From JANOYJ01 sp963792485 (GTDB taxonomy: Bacteria; Pseudomonadota; Alphaproteobacteria; Rhizobiales; Rhizobiaceae), in contig CAWBWL010000010.1 of assembly GCA_963792485.1 (NCBI GenBank), positions 191,990 through 255,989 of the forward strand: a stretch of DNA of 64,000 nucleotides. The letters run 5' to 3'. A program made the position numbers and the translations under genes. The notes under the pieces are model-generated. The model saw nothing but the letters and a program-made list of their open reading frames with translations, ran no database searches and had not been told where the DNA came from. Of the stretch, positions 47,139 through 55,730 are shown one piece after another. Positions within the stretch are counted from its first letter, which is position 1. Each line of letters starts with the position of its first letter.

Positions 47139-47157
47139 CGCCAGCTTGTGGCTGGCG
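47139..47157. repeat. GC-rich hairpin after ubiK
   Basis: CGCCAGC and GCTGGCG pair perfectly around TTGTG. The hairpin lies 114 bases after the ubiK stop. No T-run follows at once, so ending transcription is only possible. Confidence 0.4.
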
Positions 47158-47168
47158 CGGCGAATTTC

Positions 47169-47184
47169 TTTCAATAAATTGAAA
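47169..47184. promoter_or_regulatory. AT-rich palindrome before the YbjN-csaA pair
   Basis: TTTCAAT and ATTGAAA are perfect 7-base arms with AA between, about 130 bases before the YbjN start. It is a plausible operator; no regulator is identified. Confidence 0.4.
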
Positions 47185-47312
47185 TCATTGCATGATTCGG
47201 AATTGCTGCCGGACTGCGAATTTCGGAGGAAGCGAGAAGCTTCCAACCTGTCTTAAATGTGCAGGTTCAATTTCAGGCGCAAACCGTCGTTTGCGCGGGC
47301 TTCAGGATTTTC

Positions 47313-47813
47313 ATGGCGCAGCCACAACTAAATGTTTCACGCGAAGCTCACCCGATCGATTTGATAGAGCAGGTCGCGCATGCCAATGACTGGACATTCG
47401 AGCGCTCGGGCGATGACGAAGTCGCAATCGGGATCGCCGGACGCTGGACGGAATACAACATCGCCTTCTCCTGGCTCGCCGATCACGAGGCGCTTCATTT
47501 GTCCTGTGCATGGGAAGTGAATGTCGGGGAATCGCGCTTTAACGAACTGACCCGGCTTCTGGCTGCGATCAATGAGCGCCTTCTGATGGGTCATTTTGAC
47601 TTTTGGCAGAACGAAGGCGTCGTCATGTTCCGCCAGTCGCTGGTTTTGACCGGAGGCCTTGAGCCGACCGACAAGCAGATCGAAGCGCTGCTGACCAGTG
47701 CAACTGAGACATGCGAGACTTATTTTCAGGCGTTTCAATATGTCATCTGGTCGGGCCTTCCGGCGCGGATGGCTTTGGAAAATGTCATGTTTGAAACGGT
47801 GGGGTCAGCCTGA
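47313..47813 (+). CDS. YbjN domain protein
   Basis: A 166-residue protein with the YbjN fold (secretion-chaperone-like alpha/beta): IDLIEQVAHANDWTFERSGDD, then ISWLADHEALHLSCAWEVNV, and INERLLMGHFDFW. Function unsettled; E. coli YbjN affects stress tolerance and motility. An ATG at 47313 follows a weak AGGA. The stop shares TGATG with the csaA start. Confidence 0.85.
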   Translation: MAQPQLNVSREAHPIDLIEQVAHANDWTFERSGDDEVAIGIAGRWTEYNIAFSWLADHEALHLSCAWEVNVGESRFNELTRLLAAINERLLMGHFDFWQNEGVVMFRQSLVLTGGLEPTDKQIEALLTSATETCETYFQAFQYVIWSGLPARMALENVMFETVGSA

Positions 47814-48172
47814 TGGCGGAACGATCCGGCATCGCGCCGGAGATCAGCTTTGCCGATTTCTCGAAGGTCGATATCCGCGTTGGCACCATTGTTGAAGCTC
47901 TGCCCTTTCCCGAGGCGCGCAAGCCTGCAATCAAGTTGAGAATTGATTTTGGGTCACAGATTGGCGTCAAGCGCTCCTCCGCTCAAATCACCAAATACTA
48001 TTCCCCTGAAACGCTGATCGGGCGGCAGGTGATGGCGGTCGTCAACTTCCCGCCGCGCCAGATCGGGCCTTTAATGTCGGAAGTCCTGACACTTGGGATG
48101 CCGGACGAAGTGGGCGAAGTCGTATTGGCCGCAGTTGACCTGAAGGTGCCCGACGGCGGACGATTGTTTTAA
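47813..48172 (+). CDS. csaA: tRNA-binding chaperone-like protein CsaA
   Basis: A 119-residue OB-fold protein. SFADFSKVDIRVGTIVEA begins the EMAP/tRNA-binding domain, RKPAIKLRIDFG and KRSSAQITKYY follow, and NFPPRQIG is typical. CsaA binds tRNA or aids protein export. Its TAA overlaps the convergent kinase stop on a shared TTAA. Confidence 0.93.
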   Translation: MAERSGIAPEISFADFSKVDIRVGTIVEALPFPEARKPAIKLRIDFGSQIGVKRSSAQITKYYSPETLIGRQVMAVVNFPPRQIGPLMSEVLTLGMPDEVGEVVLAAVDLKVPDGGRLF

Positions 48173-49584
48173 GCTGGTACCCTGACCGTCGCCCGCAAAC
48201 CGCCTTGCGGGCTTGAGGCGAGGTGGATGTTTCCGCCATGCGAGCGGGCTATGTCGCGGGCAATAGACAGGCCAAGCCCCGTGCCGCTTTCGTCCTGATT
48301 GCGCGCCTCATCAAGCCGCACAAAGGGACGGAACACATCTTCGCGGCTCTCTGGCGGAATACCCGGCCCGTCATCGTCAACCACAAGCGTCAGCCAGCCC
48401 TTGGTATGCATGCCACTGACCCAAACCGACTGCGCGTGGCGGAAAGCGTTGGAGGTCAAGTTTGTGATCAGGCGCGTGAAGGCATTGGGTTTTACATACA
48501 CTTGCGGCTTGCCGGTCAGGCCGAATTCAAACCTCTTGCCGCGCATTTTCGCTTCCGCCGATAGCTTCTTCAGCAATGCCTCCAGGTCAAATTCGCCCGT
48601 CTCCTCTTCGCCCTCCCCACGTGCGAAGGCGAGATAGCCTTCCAGCATTTGCTGCATGTCAGTCACGTCCTGATCAAGCGCTTTTGTGTTCACCCTGCCG
48701 CCCGCGAGCGCAAGTTGCAGCTTGAAGCGGGTCAGGATGGTACGCAGATCATGGCTGACGCCGGAAAGCATGGCTGTGCGCTGTTCGATCTGCCGTTCAA
48801 TGCGCTCGCGCATCTGGATAAAAGCAAGACCCGCCCGCCGCACTTCCTCCGCGCCGCGCGGACGGAAATCACGTGGCATGGGCCGGCCCTTGCCAAAACT
48901 CTCTGAGGCCTCTGCGAGTTGCTGAATTGGGCGGATCTGGTTGCGCAAGAACAGTATCGCAATACCGATCAGCACGAGCGATGTACCCACCATCCAAAGC
49001 AGAAAGATATGTGTGTTGGAGGCGTAGGCCTGGCTTCGCAGGGCAAAGACACGCAGCACTTTGTCTTCGAGCTGCACCCGGATTTCTACCAGGTTTGAGT
49101 CGCCAACCGTGTCAATCCAGAATGGCCTTCCGATCTGTTTGGTGAGTTCCTGCGTGAGAATGTTGTCGAGAATGCTGAAGAAGGGTTTTGGTCCGGGCGC
49201 AGGCAAGGGCTCTGCGGGGAGCACTGAAATGTTCAATGCCATTTTTTCATTGGCGATTTTGGAGATCGTGTCGAAATTCGCATCCTGCGGATAGGTCTCG
49301 ATTACGCCGATTATGGCCGCTATGTCGCGCACAACGGCTGTCGAAAGGCGTTGTGTCACCGTTTGCCAATGCCGCTCCATGAACACGAAGGCGACAACCG
49401 ATTGCAAGACGACCATGGGCACGATGATGATGAGCAACGAGCGCGCATAAAGGCGTTTGGGCATGCGCCGTGCGATCCAGGTCGTAAACTGGTGCCAGTG
49501 CGTCAGCCGTCGGCCCCCATAGAGCTTCGCCGCTCTTTGCAGCCGCCGCAGCCGCCTTGCGCTTTCTCTAGAGGTCAGTGACAC
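48169..49584 (-). CDS. EnvZ-like sensor histidine kinase
   Basis: A 471-residue kinase with two membrane helices (about 48-68 and 188-210), a periplasmic sensor between them, and HAMP. The H-box is SHDLRTILTRF with the phosphorylated His; the usual Pro after RT is Ile. N-box TSNAFRHA, G1 DDDGPGIP and G2 GTGLGLSIA are intact. GTG start. It lies directly after petR, so it is the likely partner kinase; the signal is unknown. Confidence 0.92.
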   Translation of the reverse strand: MSLTSRESARRLRRLQRAAKLYGGRRLTHWHQFTTWIARRMPKRLYARSLLIIIVPMVVLQSVVAFVFMERHWQTVTQRLSTAVVRDIAAIIGVIETYPQDANFDTISKIANEKMALNISVLPAEPLPAPGPKPFFSILDNILTQELTKQIGRPFWIDTVGDSNLVEIRVQLEDKVLRVFALRSQAYASNTHIFLLWMVGTSLVLIGIAILFLRNQIRPIQQLAEASESFGKGRPMPRDFRPRGAEEVRRAGLAFIQMRERIERQIEQRTAMLSGVSHDLRTILTRFKLQLALAGGRVNTKALDQDVTDMQQMLEGYLAFARGEGEEETGEFDLEALLKKLSAEAKMRGKRFEFGLTGKPQVYVKPNAFTRLITNLTSNAFRHAQSVWVSGMHTKGWLTLVVDDDGPGIPPESREDVFRPFVRLDEARNQDESGTGLGLSIARDIARSHGGNIHLASSPQGGLRATVRVPA

Positions 49585-49604
49585 GCTTGGCGGTTCTTCC
49601 CGGT

Positions 49605-50318
49605 TTATTCGATGGACAGCTTGTAACCGATTCCGCGTACAGTTTGCAGATAGACCGGATTTGCCGGATCATGCTCGATCTTGCGGCGCAACCGGTTGAT
49701 TTGCACGTCGATTGTCCGTTCGCCAATTTCGGACTCTTCGCCCACCAATTCATAGCGCGGCACAGTTTCACCCGGTCTCTGGGCAAAGGTTGTCATAATC
49801 TCTTGCTCGCGGTCGGTCAGGCGGATGACATCAGCACCCCTCTTTAATTCGCGCTTGACGATGTTGAAGGCAAAGCCTCCGAAGATGATCTGTTCGAGCT
49901 TTGGTTTTGACGGCGCGCCGCCGCGTCGCAATATGCTGTTGATGCGCAAGATGAGCTCACGCGGATCGAACGGCTTGGCAAGGTAGTCATCCGCGCCTGC
50001 CTCTAGACCCTTGATGCGCATGTCGGTTTCCGACAATGCGGTCAGCATCAGTATCGGCACTTCCTTGGTTTCCCGCAGTGACTTGGTCAGGTCAATGCCG
50101 GTTTCCCCCGGCATCATGACGTCAAGGACCATCAGGTCGAAATCCAGGCCCTCAAGCTTTCGCCGGGCCTCTGCGGCGGTCGCTGCAACGGTAACCCGGT
50201 AACCCTTCTCTGTCAGATACTGGTGCAACAAATTTCTGATGCGCGTGTCGTCATCTACCACAAGCAGATGTGCGGCGTCATCGTCCAGAGGCGAATTGTC
50301 AGCTTGCGGTTCGGCCAT
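49605..50318 (-). CDS. petR: OmpR-family response regulator PetR
   Basis: A 237-residue regulator. Receiver domain about 15-130 with phosphorylatable Asp in MVLDVMMPG, Thr in LMLTALS and Lys in AKPF. C-terminal winged helix with ERTIDVQINRLRRKIEHDPANP and a YLQTVRGIGYKL end. Named from the marR-petR order known in Rhodobacter, where PetR acts on cytochrome bc1 genes. The ATG at 50318 has GGAG 8 bases upstream. It overlaps petP by 20 bases. Confidence 0.88.
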   Translation of the reverse strand: MAEPQADNSPLDDDAAHLLVVDDDTRIRNLLHQYLTEKGYRVTVAATAAEARRKLEGLDFDLMVLDVMMPGETGIDLTKSLRETKEVPILMLTALSETDMRIKGLEAGADDYLAKPFDPRELILRINSILRRGGAPSKPKLEQIIFGGFAFNIVKRELKRGADVIRLTDREQEIMTTFAQRPGETVPRYELVGEESEIGERTIDVQINRLRRKIEHDPANPVYLQTVRGIGYKLSIE

Positions 50319-50823
50319 GTTCATCTCCATGCCTGGCGTTGATTTGCCCCCGCAATTCCTGATCGACCATGGCCCTCAGAAAGCCTTCAATTTTATCCGT
50401 ATTCTCCCAGCCAATTTCGTCAAACGCCCTTGCAATGCGCTTCGACTGTAGCCTGGTGAGCGAGGCCGTCAGCTCGCGGCCTTTTTGGCTCAAATGCAGC
50501 TCTCGTTGGCGCCGGTCCTTTGCGCCGTGCACCTGATAGATATGGCCCGTGTCGATCAATTCCTTCAACACTCGTGCGAGACTCTGCTTGGTGATTTTCA
50601 AAATCTCAAGAAGCTCAGCGACTGTCAGGCCGGGCTTGCGGTTGGCGAAATGCAAGACGCGATGATGGGCCCGGCCAAATCCCAGCTCGACCAGAAGCGC
50701 GTCGGCATCACCGGTGAAGTCGCGATAGGCAAAGAAAAGGAGTTCGATCAGCTTGATGTGCCTGTCAGCGGACCGGCTGTGCGCCTCCAACGGCGGCGCG
50801 GGCACATCGCGTGATTGGGACAT
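50299..50823 (-). CDS. petP: MarR-family regulator PetP
   Basis: A 174-residue winged-helix protein. The DNA-binding part is about residues 60-125: LTVAELLEILKITKQSLARVLKEL, then the wing VHGAKDRRQRELHL. Rhodobacter petP lies beside petR upstream of bc1 genes; here the same pair precedes a kinase and lies about 32 kb from petABC. The ATG at 50823 has GGAG upstream. Divergent from ilvE. Confidence 0.85.
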   Translation of the reverse strand: MSQSRDVPAPPLEAHSRSADRHIKLIELLFFAYRDFTGDADALLVELGFGRAHHRVLHFANRKPGLTVAELLEILKITKQSLARVLKELIDTGHIYQVHGAKDRRQRELHLSQKGRELTASLTRLQSKRIARAFDEIGWENTDKIEGFLRAMVDQELRGQINARHGDEHGRTAS

Positions 50824-50919
50824 AGGGCGAGGCTCCAAATTATGTCAGCACTATTGACTTATTTTCGTGCCGTTGTAAATTTCAACTCCAGTCTTGGCTA
50901 TATTTTGACGGAAACGCAA

Positions 50920-50942
50920 AGCCAAACGCCCTTTGTTTGGCT
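50920..50942 (+). promoter_or_regulatory. Hairpin in the ilvE upstream region, possible attenuator
   Basis: AGCCAAAC and GTTTGGCT form perfect 8-base arms with a 7-base loop, then GGTTTTG. A second hairpin, GCTTGC with GCAAGC around AG (about 50986-50999), follows. Both are about 45-100 bases before the ilvE ATG. A branched-chain amino-acid attenuator would also need a leader peptide with Ile/Val/Leu codons; I did not find a clear one. Confidence 0.4.
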
Positions 50943-51042
50943 GGTTTTGTCGATTTTCAAACAAATGTGCCGCAAACCGGGCTTTGCTTGCAGGCAAGCC
51001 AGAATATGGCCGCGCGAGACGGCCGCCTTTTGGAGAAAATAA

Positions 51043-51924
51043 ATGGCTACGATTCCCTTTGATCAGCTCGACGGCATGATCTGGATGAACGGCGAACTCA
51101 TTCCGTCCAGGGAAGCGAAGACCCATGTGCTCACGCATGGCCTTCACTACGGCTCTTCAGTTTTTGAAGGCGAGCGGGCCTATGGCGGCGCAATTTTCAA
51201 GAGCCGCGAACATTCCGAGCAATTCCACAAGTCCGCGGAGTATCTCGATTTCACCATTCCTTACTCAGTTGACGATCTCATTGCCGCCAAAGACTCGGTC
51301 GTGGAGGCCAATGGCTTTCAGAATTGCTATGTGCGTCCGGTTGCCTTCCGCGGCAGCGAGATGATGGCCGTCTCAGCCCAACATGCCAAGATACATGTCG
51401 CCATCGCGGTCTGGGACTGGCCATCAATGTTTGATGTCGCCCAGAAGATGAAAGGAATTCGCCTCGACGTTGCCGAATACCGCCGGCCCGACCCGCTGAC
51501 GATTCCATGCTTTTCCAAGGCCGCCGGTCTCTACATGATTTGCACCATTTCAAAACACCGCGCTGAACGTCGCGGCTATGCGGATGCGATGATGCTGGAC
51601 TGGCAGGGGCGCGTCGCCGAGTGCACCGGCGCAAACATTTTCTTCACGCGAGATGGCGCGCTGCACACGCCAATCGCGGATTGTTTCCTTGATGGCATAA
51701 CGCGCCGTACCGTGATTGACCTTGCCAAGCGCCGTGATTTTGAAGTCATTGAGCGGCGCATCATGCCGGACGAGCTTGAGACCTTCAATGAATGCTTCAT
51801 TTGCGGCACGGGCGCGGAAGTCACGCCTGTTTCAGAGATCGGGTCTTATAAATTCACTCCCGGAAATATCTCGAAGACGCTCCTTGAAGACTACACGGCG
51901 GAAGTGCACCCCAAAGCGGCTTGA
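51043..51924 (+). CDS. ilvE: Branched-chain amino acid aminotransferase
   Basis: A 293-residue fold-IV PLP enzyme that transfers amino groups to branched 2-oxo acids. The PLP Lys is in the FSKAAGLYM segment; HGLHYGSSVFEGERAY is the N-terminal family motif, and ECTGANIFF and GITRRTVIDLA follow. A TTGGAG ribosome site precedes the ATG. Divergent from petP. Confidence 0.96.
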   Translation: MATIPFDQLDGMIWMNGELIPSREAKTHVLTHGLHYGSSVFEGERAYGGAIFKSREHSEQFHKSAEYLDFTIPYSVDDLIAAKDSVVEANGFQNCYVRPVAFRGSEMMAVSAQHAKIHVAIAVWDWPSMFDVAQKMKGIRLDVAEYRRPDPLTIPCFSKAAGLYMICTISKHRAERRGYADAMMLDWQGRVAECTGANIFFTRDGALHTPIADCFLDGITRRTVIDLAKRRDFEVIERRIMPDELETFNECFICGTGAEVTPVSEIGSYKFTPGNISKTLLEDYTAEVHPKAA

Positions 51925-52087
51925 GTTGGCACTCTGGCAAGAACTGCCCGAAAATTAACCGTGTTTAGAAACGAACCGGTTGTTTTGGTTAACAAAATGT
52001 CAATCTTGTTTGACTTTCGTCTTATTCCGGCGTTCATTCCGCCGCGCGACAGCAGTCGCTCGGGGAAACAAAACGGGATTCGAAAAT

Positions 52088-52378
52088 ATGGAAACTCTCC
52101 TTCCAATCATCATTCAGGCGATTTCCGGTGCGGCCGGTGGCGGCATCATCGGCAACCTCGTCAAGAGCGCAGGCATGGCATTGCTGCCGAAGCTCATTGC
52201 GGGGGCTCTGGGCGGCGTTGGCGGCGGTCAGCTGCTTGGCGGCGCGCTGGGCGGTATGCTGGGCGGTGACGCGGCCGGCGGCATGGATATCGGCAATATT
52301 CTCGGTCAGGTCATCAGCGGCGGCGCCGGCGGCGGTATATTGACCGCCTTGGCCGGTATGGTCATGGGCCGCAAGTAA
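52088..52378 (+). CDS. Small Gly-rich protein of unknown function
   Basis: A 96-residue protein that is about one-third Gly and otherwise Ala, Leu, Ile, with GxxxG spacings (AAGGGIIGNLV, GGVGGGQLLGGALGGMLGG) and a C-terminal MGRK. It may associate with membrane or form assemblies. Frame and a good terminator 29 bases downstream support a real gene; I recognise no family. Confidence 0.6.
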   Translation: METLLPIIIQAISGAAGGGIIGNLVKSAGMALLPKLIAGALGGVGGGQLLGGALGGMLGGDAAGGMDIGNILGQVISGGAGGGILTALAGMVMGRK

Positions 52379-52406
52379 GTTCATCGCTTCACATTGAAGT
52401 TTTCTG

Positions 52407-52433
52407 ACGGGCGGGTATACCCCGCCCGTTTTC
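52407..52433 (+). terminator. Rho-independent terminator
   Basis: ACGGGCGGG and CCCGCCCGT form a perfect 9-base stem with a TATAC loop, followed by TTTTC. It ends the Gly-rich gene and lies just before the MBL hydrolase gene. Confidence 0.88.
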
Positions 52434-52450
52434 ATTTGGAGAAGTATGCA

Positions 52451-53092
52451 ATGGGCCAGCTCAGCGCAGTCATTGTGCCGGTGACACCGTTTCAGCAAAA
52501 CTGCACAATCCTCTTTGATCTGGAATCAAAACGTGGCGTGGTCGTTGACCCCGGCGGCGATGTGCCGAAAATCCTGGCTGCGCTTGAGACCAACAAAATC
52601 GCCGTTGAGGCGATTTGGATCACGCATGGGCATCTTGATCATGCAGGCGGGGCCATGGAGCTGAAAGAGAAGCTCGGCGTTTCCATCATCGGTCCGCATA
52701 TCGCGGACAAATTCATTCTGGAAAATATCGAATCTCGTTCAGCAGCATTTGGTGCGCCGGGGCAGATGCACAATTGTACTCCTGATCAATTTCTCGAAGA
52801 AGGCGACGAAATCGCTTTTGGCACGCATGAATTTGAAGTTCTGCACTGCCCAGGGCACTCACCGGGCCATGTGGTGTTCTACAATCGCAAGGTGGCTTTC
52901 GCCCATGTCGGCGATGTGCTTTTCAGCGGCTCAATCGGGCGCACCGATCTACCCGGCGGAGATCATGCCACGCTTATCAGGTCAATCAAGGAAAAGCTCT
53001 TGCCGCTTGGTGATGACATCGGATTCATCTGTGGGCATGGGCCCGGCGGGAACTTCGGTGTGGAACGGCGCAACAATCCGTTCCTCACCTGA
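52451..53092 (+). CDS. Metallo-beta-lactamase-fold hydrolase (GloB-like)
   Basis: A 213-residue enzyme. The metal motif THGHLDHAGG is near residue 58; further His in HCPGHSPGHV, Asp in HVGDVLFSGSIGRTDLPGG, and His in CGHGPG complete the site. This group includes hydroxyacylglutathione hydrolases and persulfide dioxygenase-like proteins; length fits the short form. GGAG before the ATG. Confidence 0.93.
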   Translation: MGQLSAVIVPVTPFQQNCTILFDLESKRGVVVDPGGDVPKILAALETNKIAVEAIWITHGHLDHAGGAMELKEKLGVSIIGPHIADKFILENIESRSAAFGAPGQMHNCTPDQFLEEGDEIAFGTHEFEVLHCPGHSPGHVVFYNRKVAFAHVGDVLFSGSIGRTDLPGGDHATLIRSIKEKLLPLGDDIGFICGHGPGGNFGVERRNNPFLT

Positions 53093-53100
53093 ATATGGCC

Positions 53101-53541
53101 TTAGCCGACAACACAAAAGTGGTCACGTCCGTCATACCCGCGGTAGGTGCCGGTGTTGGCGTTAAATGAGCGGTAACGGTTCGAGCAATAGCGGAACCAT
53201 TCGCGCGACCAAGGCTCATAGCTCGCCTCATAGTCGCGGTAGTAAACCACTTTCGGATGACGCAGCGGAGGGCGTATGACGCGCGGGCGCGGCTGTTCTG
53301 GGTAATAGTCCACATCCGGATCGATATAGTCAGGCTCGTTATAGATCACGCGCGAATCCCTGCGCTCATTCATCGAGCCGATGATGAGCGCGCCTGTGGC
53401 CAACCCCAAGGCTCCAAGGATCAGAGCCTCGTCGTTGATGCGGTGATGGCGGCGGTGGTCAGCGCTTGCCTGCGAAACGGGCGCAAAAGCGGCAGCGGCT
53501 GTGGCGAGGCCGAGAATGGCGGTTCTGGCGAAACGATTCAT
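53101..53541 (-). CDS. BA14K-like secreted protein
   Basis: A 146-residue protein with a signal peptide to about residue 28 (ASA) and a short hydrophobic segment at about 41-56. The C-terminal hallmark is WFRYCSNRYRSFNANTGTYRGYDG with paired Cys near the end. BA14K proteins of Brucella are immunoreactive lectin-like antigens in Rhizobiales; precise role unknown. Confidence 0.9.
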   Translation of the reverse strand: MNRFARTAILGLATAAAAFAPVSQASADHRRHHRINDEALILGALGLATGALIIGSMNERRDSRVIYNEPDYIDPDVDYYPEQPRPRVIRPPLRHPKVVYYRDYEASYEPWSREWFRYCSNRYRSFNANTGTYRGYDGRDHFCVVG

Positions 53542-53656
53542 GAGTTTCTCCTTTGAAACAGAATTTCCAACGGAGGTTTCTCCGCGATGATGTCGTTTTA
53601 ATGATTGGCAGATGAACCGGGGCTGAACCGCTGCGCCCGGTTATCGCCGTAATACC

Positions 53657-54514
53657 TCATCGGTTCTTGGTGACCAGGCACGCCCCGCCGGACGAGCGCA
53701 GGGTTGCGCAGATTCGGTCGGCCTCGGCACGGGAGTCCGCGCCGATGCGCACGGCAAATAAGGAGCGGCGGCCAATGGGTGTGCGCACGCGGCTAACGAC
53801 AGGCCGGTACTTGCCCAGAATGCCGGGATGCGCCCGCTTTTCGCGCTCCCATTGCTTCAGCGCCGCACCCTGGCGGAAATTGCCTGCGACCTGAATGCCC
53901 CATGGCTTGCGCTTAACGCGGGACATGGCGACAGTAGCGGCTGCGATGACCGGCAGTTTCCGGCAGGCCTCGTCAAAAGTCAGCTTCTTGTCGAGCGGTC
54001 GCGCTTCGATTTCGTTCTCGCGTGCCGAGAAATGATCCGCTGATCTGCCGGTGATATCGAGAACATAGTCCTCGGTCTCAAGCGGCAGCAGTCCGCCATT
54101 TGACAGCCAGCGCGCCACACGCGTTTCTCCTCCATTATAGGCCGCAGCGGCAAGACCCCAATTGCCGAAGCCGGACTTAAGTCTGGCGAGATATGCCGCA
54201 GAGGCCGGGATTGCCTGATCAATGTCGAACGGATCGGCAAGACCCACAATCTTCGCCGTGCCCGGCATGAACTGCGCTATGCCTTCGGCGCCTACGGGCG
54301 AAACGGCATTGTGGTCAAACCGGCTCTCTTTCCAGATGAGCCTTGCAAAGTAGTCGCGTGGAAGTCCGTTTGCATCGGCTTCTTTTGCTATCAGCGTGCA
54401 GATGCGGTCGATAGTGACTTTCGGCGCTTCCGCCGCCTTTGGCTGCGGCTCCGCCCTTGCGGCCGATACAAGGCCGATCAATAGGAATATTGCAGCACCA
54501 GAGCGAGTCATCAT
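53657..54514 (-). CDS. Lytic transglycosylase with C-terminal SPOR-like region
   Basis: A 285-residue secreted enzyme. Signal peptide about 1-21; SLT domain with catalytic Glu in IWKESRFDHNAVSPVGAEGIAQFMP (about 64-88) and AAAAYNGGETRVARWL. The last ~80 residues (VQVAGNF-like IQVAGNFRQGAALKQW, then GACLVTKN) look like a SPOR domain that binds denuded peptidoglycan. Cuts glycan strands to 1,6-anhydro ends. Confidence 0.92.
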   Translation of the reverse strand: MMTRSGAAIFLLIGLVSAARAEPQPKAAEAPKVTIDRICTLIAKEADANGLPRDYFARLIWKESRFDHNAVSPVGAEGIAQFMPGTAKIVGLADPFDIDQAIPASAAYLARLKSGFGNWGLAAAAYNGGETRVARWLSNGGLLPLETEDYVLDITGRSADHFSARENEIEARPLDKKLTFDEACRKLPVIAAATVAMSRVKRKPWGIQVAGNFRQGAALKQWEREKRAHPGILGKYRPVVSRVRTPIGRRSLFAVRIGADSRAEADRICATLRSSGGACLVTKNR

Positions 54515-54553
54515 GCAGGCTATATGACGCTATTCCGCTCAGCCGCCAAGCGG

Positions 54554-54769
54554 TCAGATCACCGACAGATTGACGGCTTTGGGACCCTTGCCACGTTTGT
54601 CAGGCTCAGTGTCGAACTCGACTTTCTGGCTGTCTGCAAGGCCGGAAAGGCCGGATGCCTGCACTGCGGATATGTGAACGAAAACATCAGCCCCGCCGCC
54701 GTCGGGCGTAATAAAGCCGAAGCCCTTGTCATTATTGAAGAATTTGACCGTGCCCTTCATCTGGCCCAT
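54554..54769 (-). CDS. Cold shock protein (CspA family)
   Basis: A 71-residue OB-fold nucleic-acid-binding protein. RNP1 KGFGFITP and RNP2 DVFVHISA are intact. Such proteins act as RNA chaperones. Whether it is induced by cold cannot be told from the sequence. Confidence 0.96.
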   Translation of the reverse strand: MGQMKGTVKFFNNDKGFGFITPDGGGADVFVHISAVQASGLSGLADSQKVEFDTEPDKRGKGPKAVNLSVI

Positions 54770-54954
54770 GACTCGCTTATCCTCTTGAAGTCAATGATAC
54801 TGCCTTCCCAACCGAGACACATGTCCATCCGGTTTTGGGACTTTATGATACTTGGCGACGCCATTAAACTCTTCTGGCAAAGCCGACCTTCCTGACCCTG
54901 GAGCGAATATCTGCCCCAACGTCATATGTGTCGGCGATTTTTGTGATTTGCGCA

Positions 54955-54992
54955 AGAAAAACTTGGGCGGTCCCGCATATGACAGAACCGCC
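54955..54992 (-). terminator. Possible terminator after the first DUF1344 gene
   Basis: On the minus strand GGCGGT (54992-54987) pairs with ACCGCC (54971-54966) around a 15-base loop, followed by CAAGTTTTTCTTG. The loop is long, so confidence is limited. It lies about 60 bases past the DUF1344 stop at 55051. Confidence 0.45.
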
Positions 54993-55050
54993 TGTGCAGA
55001 GGCGTCAATCCCGCCTCCGGGATGGGCTCCGTTACTCAACAAACGACGTA

Positions 55051-55296
55051 TTACATGGTCTCGAGAGCGACAGCCGATGCTTCCTTGGTCGTGTCGTCAA
55101 AGGTTACCTTGACCTTCGCACCAGTGATCAGACCCGTAGTGGTCACGCCATCAGCCACTTTGTAGACGGTCCCATCTTCAAGGGTAAGCGTTTTGGTTGA
55201 ATCTTCGTACATTTTGACGACGCCGCTTACTTCGCCCGCGAAAGCGGAAACAACGAAAGCGGATGAGAGGGCAATAGCGGTAAACAGCTTCTTCAT
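55051..55296 (-). CDS. DUF1344 secreted small protein, copy 1
   Basis: An 81-residue protein: signal peptide about 1-20 (FVVSAFA), then a small beta fold GEVSGVVKMYED, LTLEDGTVYKVADG and KVKVTFDDTTKEASAVALE. About half its residues are shared with the next copy. DUF1344 is found mostly in Rhizobiales and has no known role. Confidence 0.9.
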   Translation of the reverse strand: MKKLFTAIALSSAFVVSAFAGEVSGVVKMYEDSTKTLTLEDGTVYKVADGVTTTGLITGAKVKVTFDDTTKEASAVALETM

Positions 55297-55410
55297 GACG
55301 TGCTCCTTGGAGAGTTTTCGCCCCGGCGCGCTTTATGCGCTGCCGGACTTCACCGCCAATAAACAGAGCTTGAGAGCATTGGTTCCACAGGCGCACGTTT
55401 TTCTACGTGC

Positions 55411-55447
55411 AAAAGAAAACGCGCATCCGGATGGGCCGGACGCGCGT
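55411..55447 (-). terminator. Rho-independent terminator after the second DUF1344 gene
   Basis: On the minus strand ACGCGCGTCCGG pairs with CCGGATGCGCGT (one G-U pair) around CCCAT, followed by TTTTCTTTT. It lies 38 bases past the stop at 55485. Confidence 0.85.
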
Positions 55448-55484
55448 TCGGGATTAGTCTGCGTGGGGGACGCAGAGTAATCCT

Positions 55485-55730
55485 TTACATCTTGGCAACG
55501 TCAACAGCCGTTGCCGCCTTGGTCGCGTCATCAAAGGTCACCTTGACCTTCGCACCGGCGACAATCGCGTCGGCAACCACGCCTTCGGCAAGCACATAGG
55601 CCGAACCGTCTTCCAGTGTCACGGTCTTGGTGGCTGCATCAAAAGTTTTGACGACGCCTTCGACCTCGCCCGCAAAGGCAGCGGAGACGAGCGCGGCGGT
55701 GGCGGCAAGCGTTGCGAGAATCTTGTTCAT
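55485..55730 (-). CDS. DUF1344 secreted small protein, copy 2
   Basis: An 81-residue paralogue of the neighbouring gene in the same orientation, with a signal peptide (about 1-20, SAAFA) and core GEVEGVVKTFDA, VTLEDGSAYVLAEG and KVKVTFDDATKAATAVDV. Each copy has its own promoter space and terminator, so they can be regulated separately. Confidence 0.9.
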   Translation of the reverse strand: MNKILATLAATAALVSAAFAGEVEGVVKTFDAATKTVTLEDGSAYVLAEGVVADAIVAGAKVKVTFDDATKAATAVDVAKM

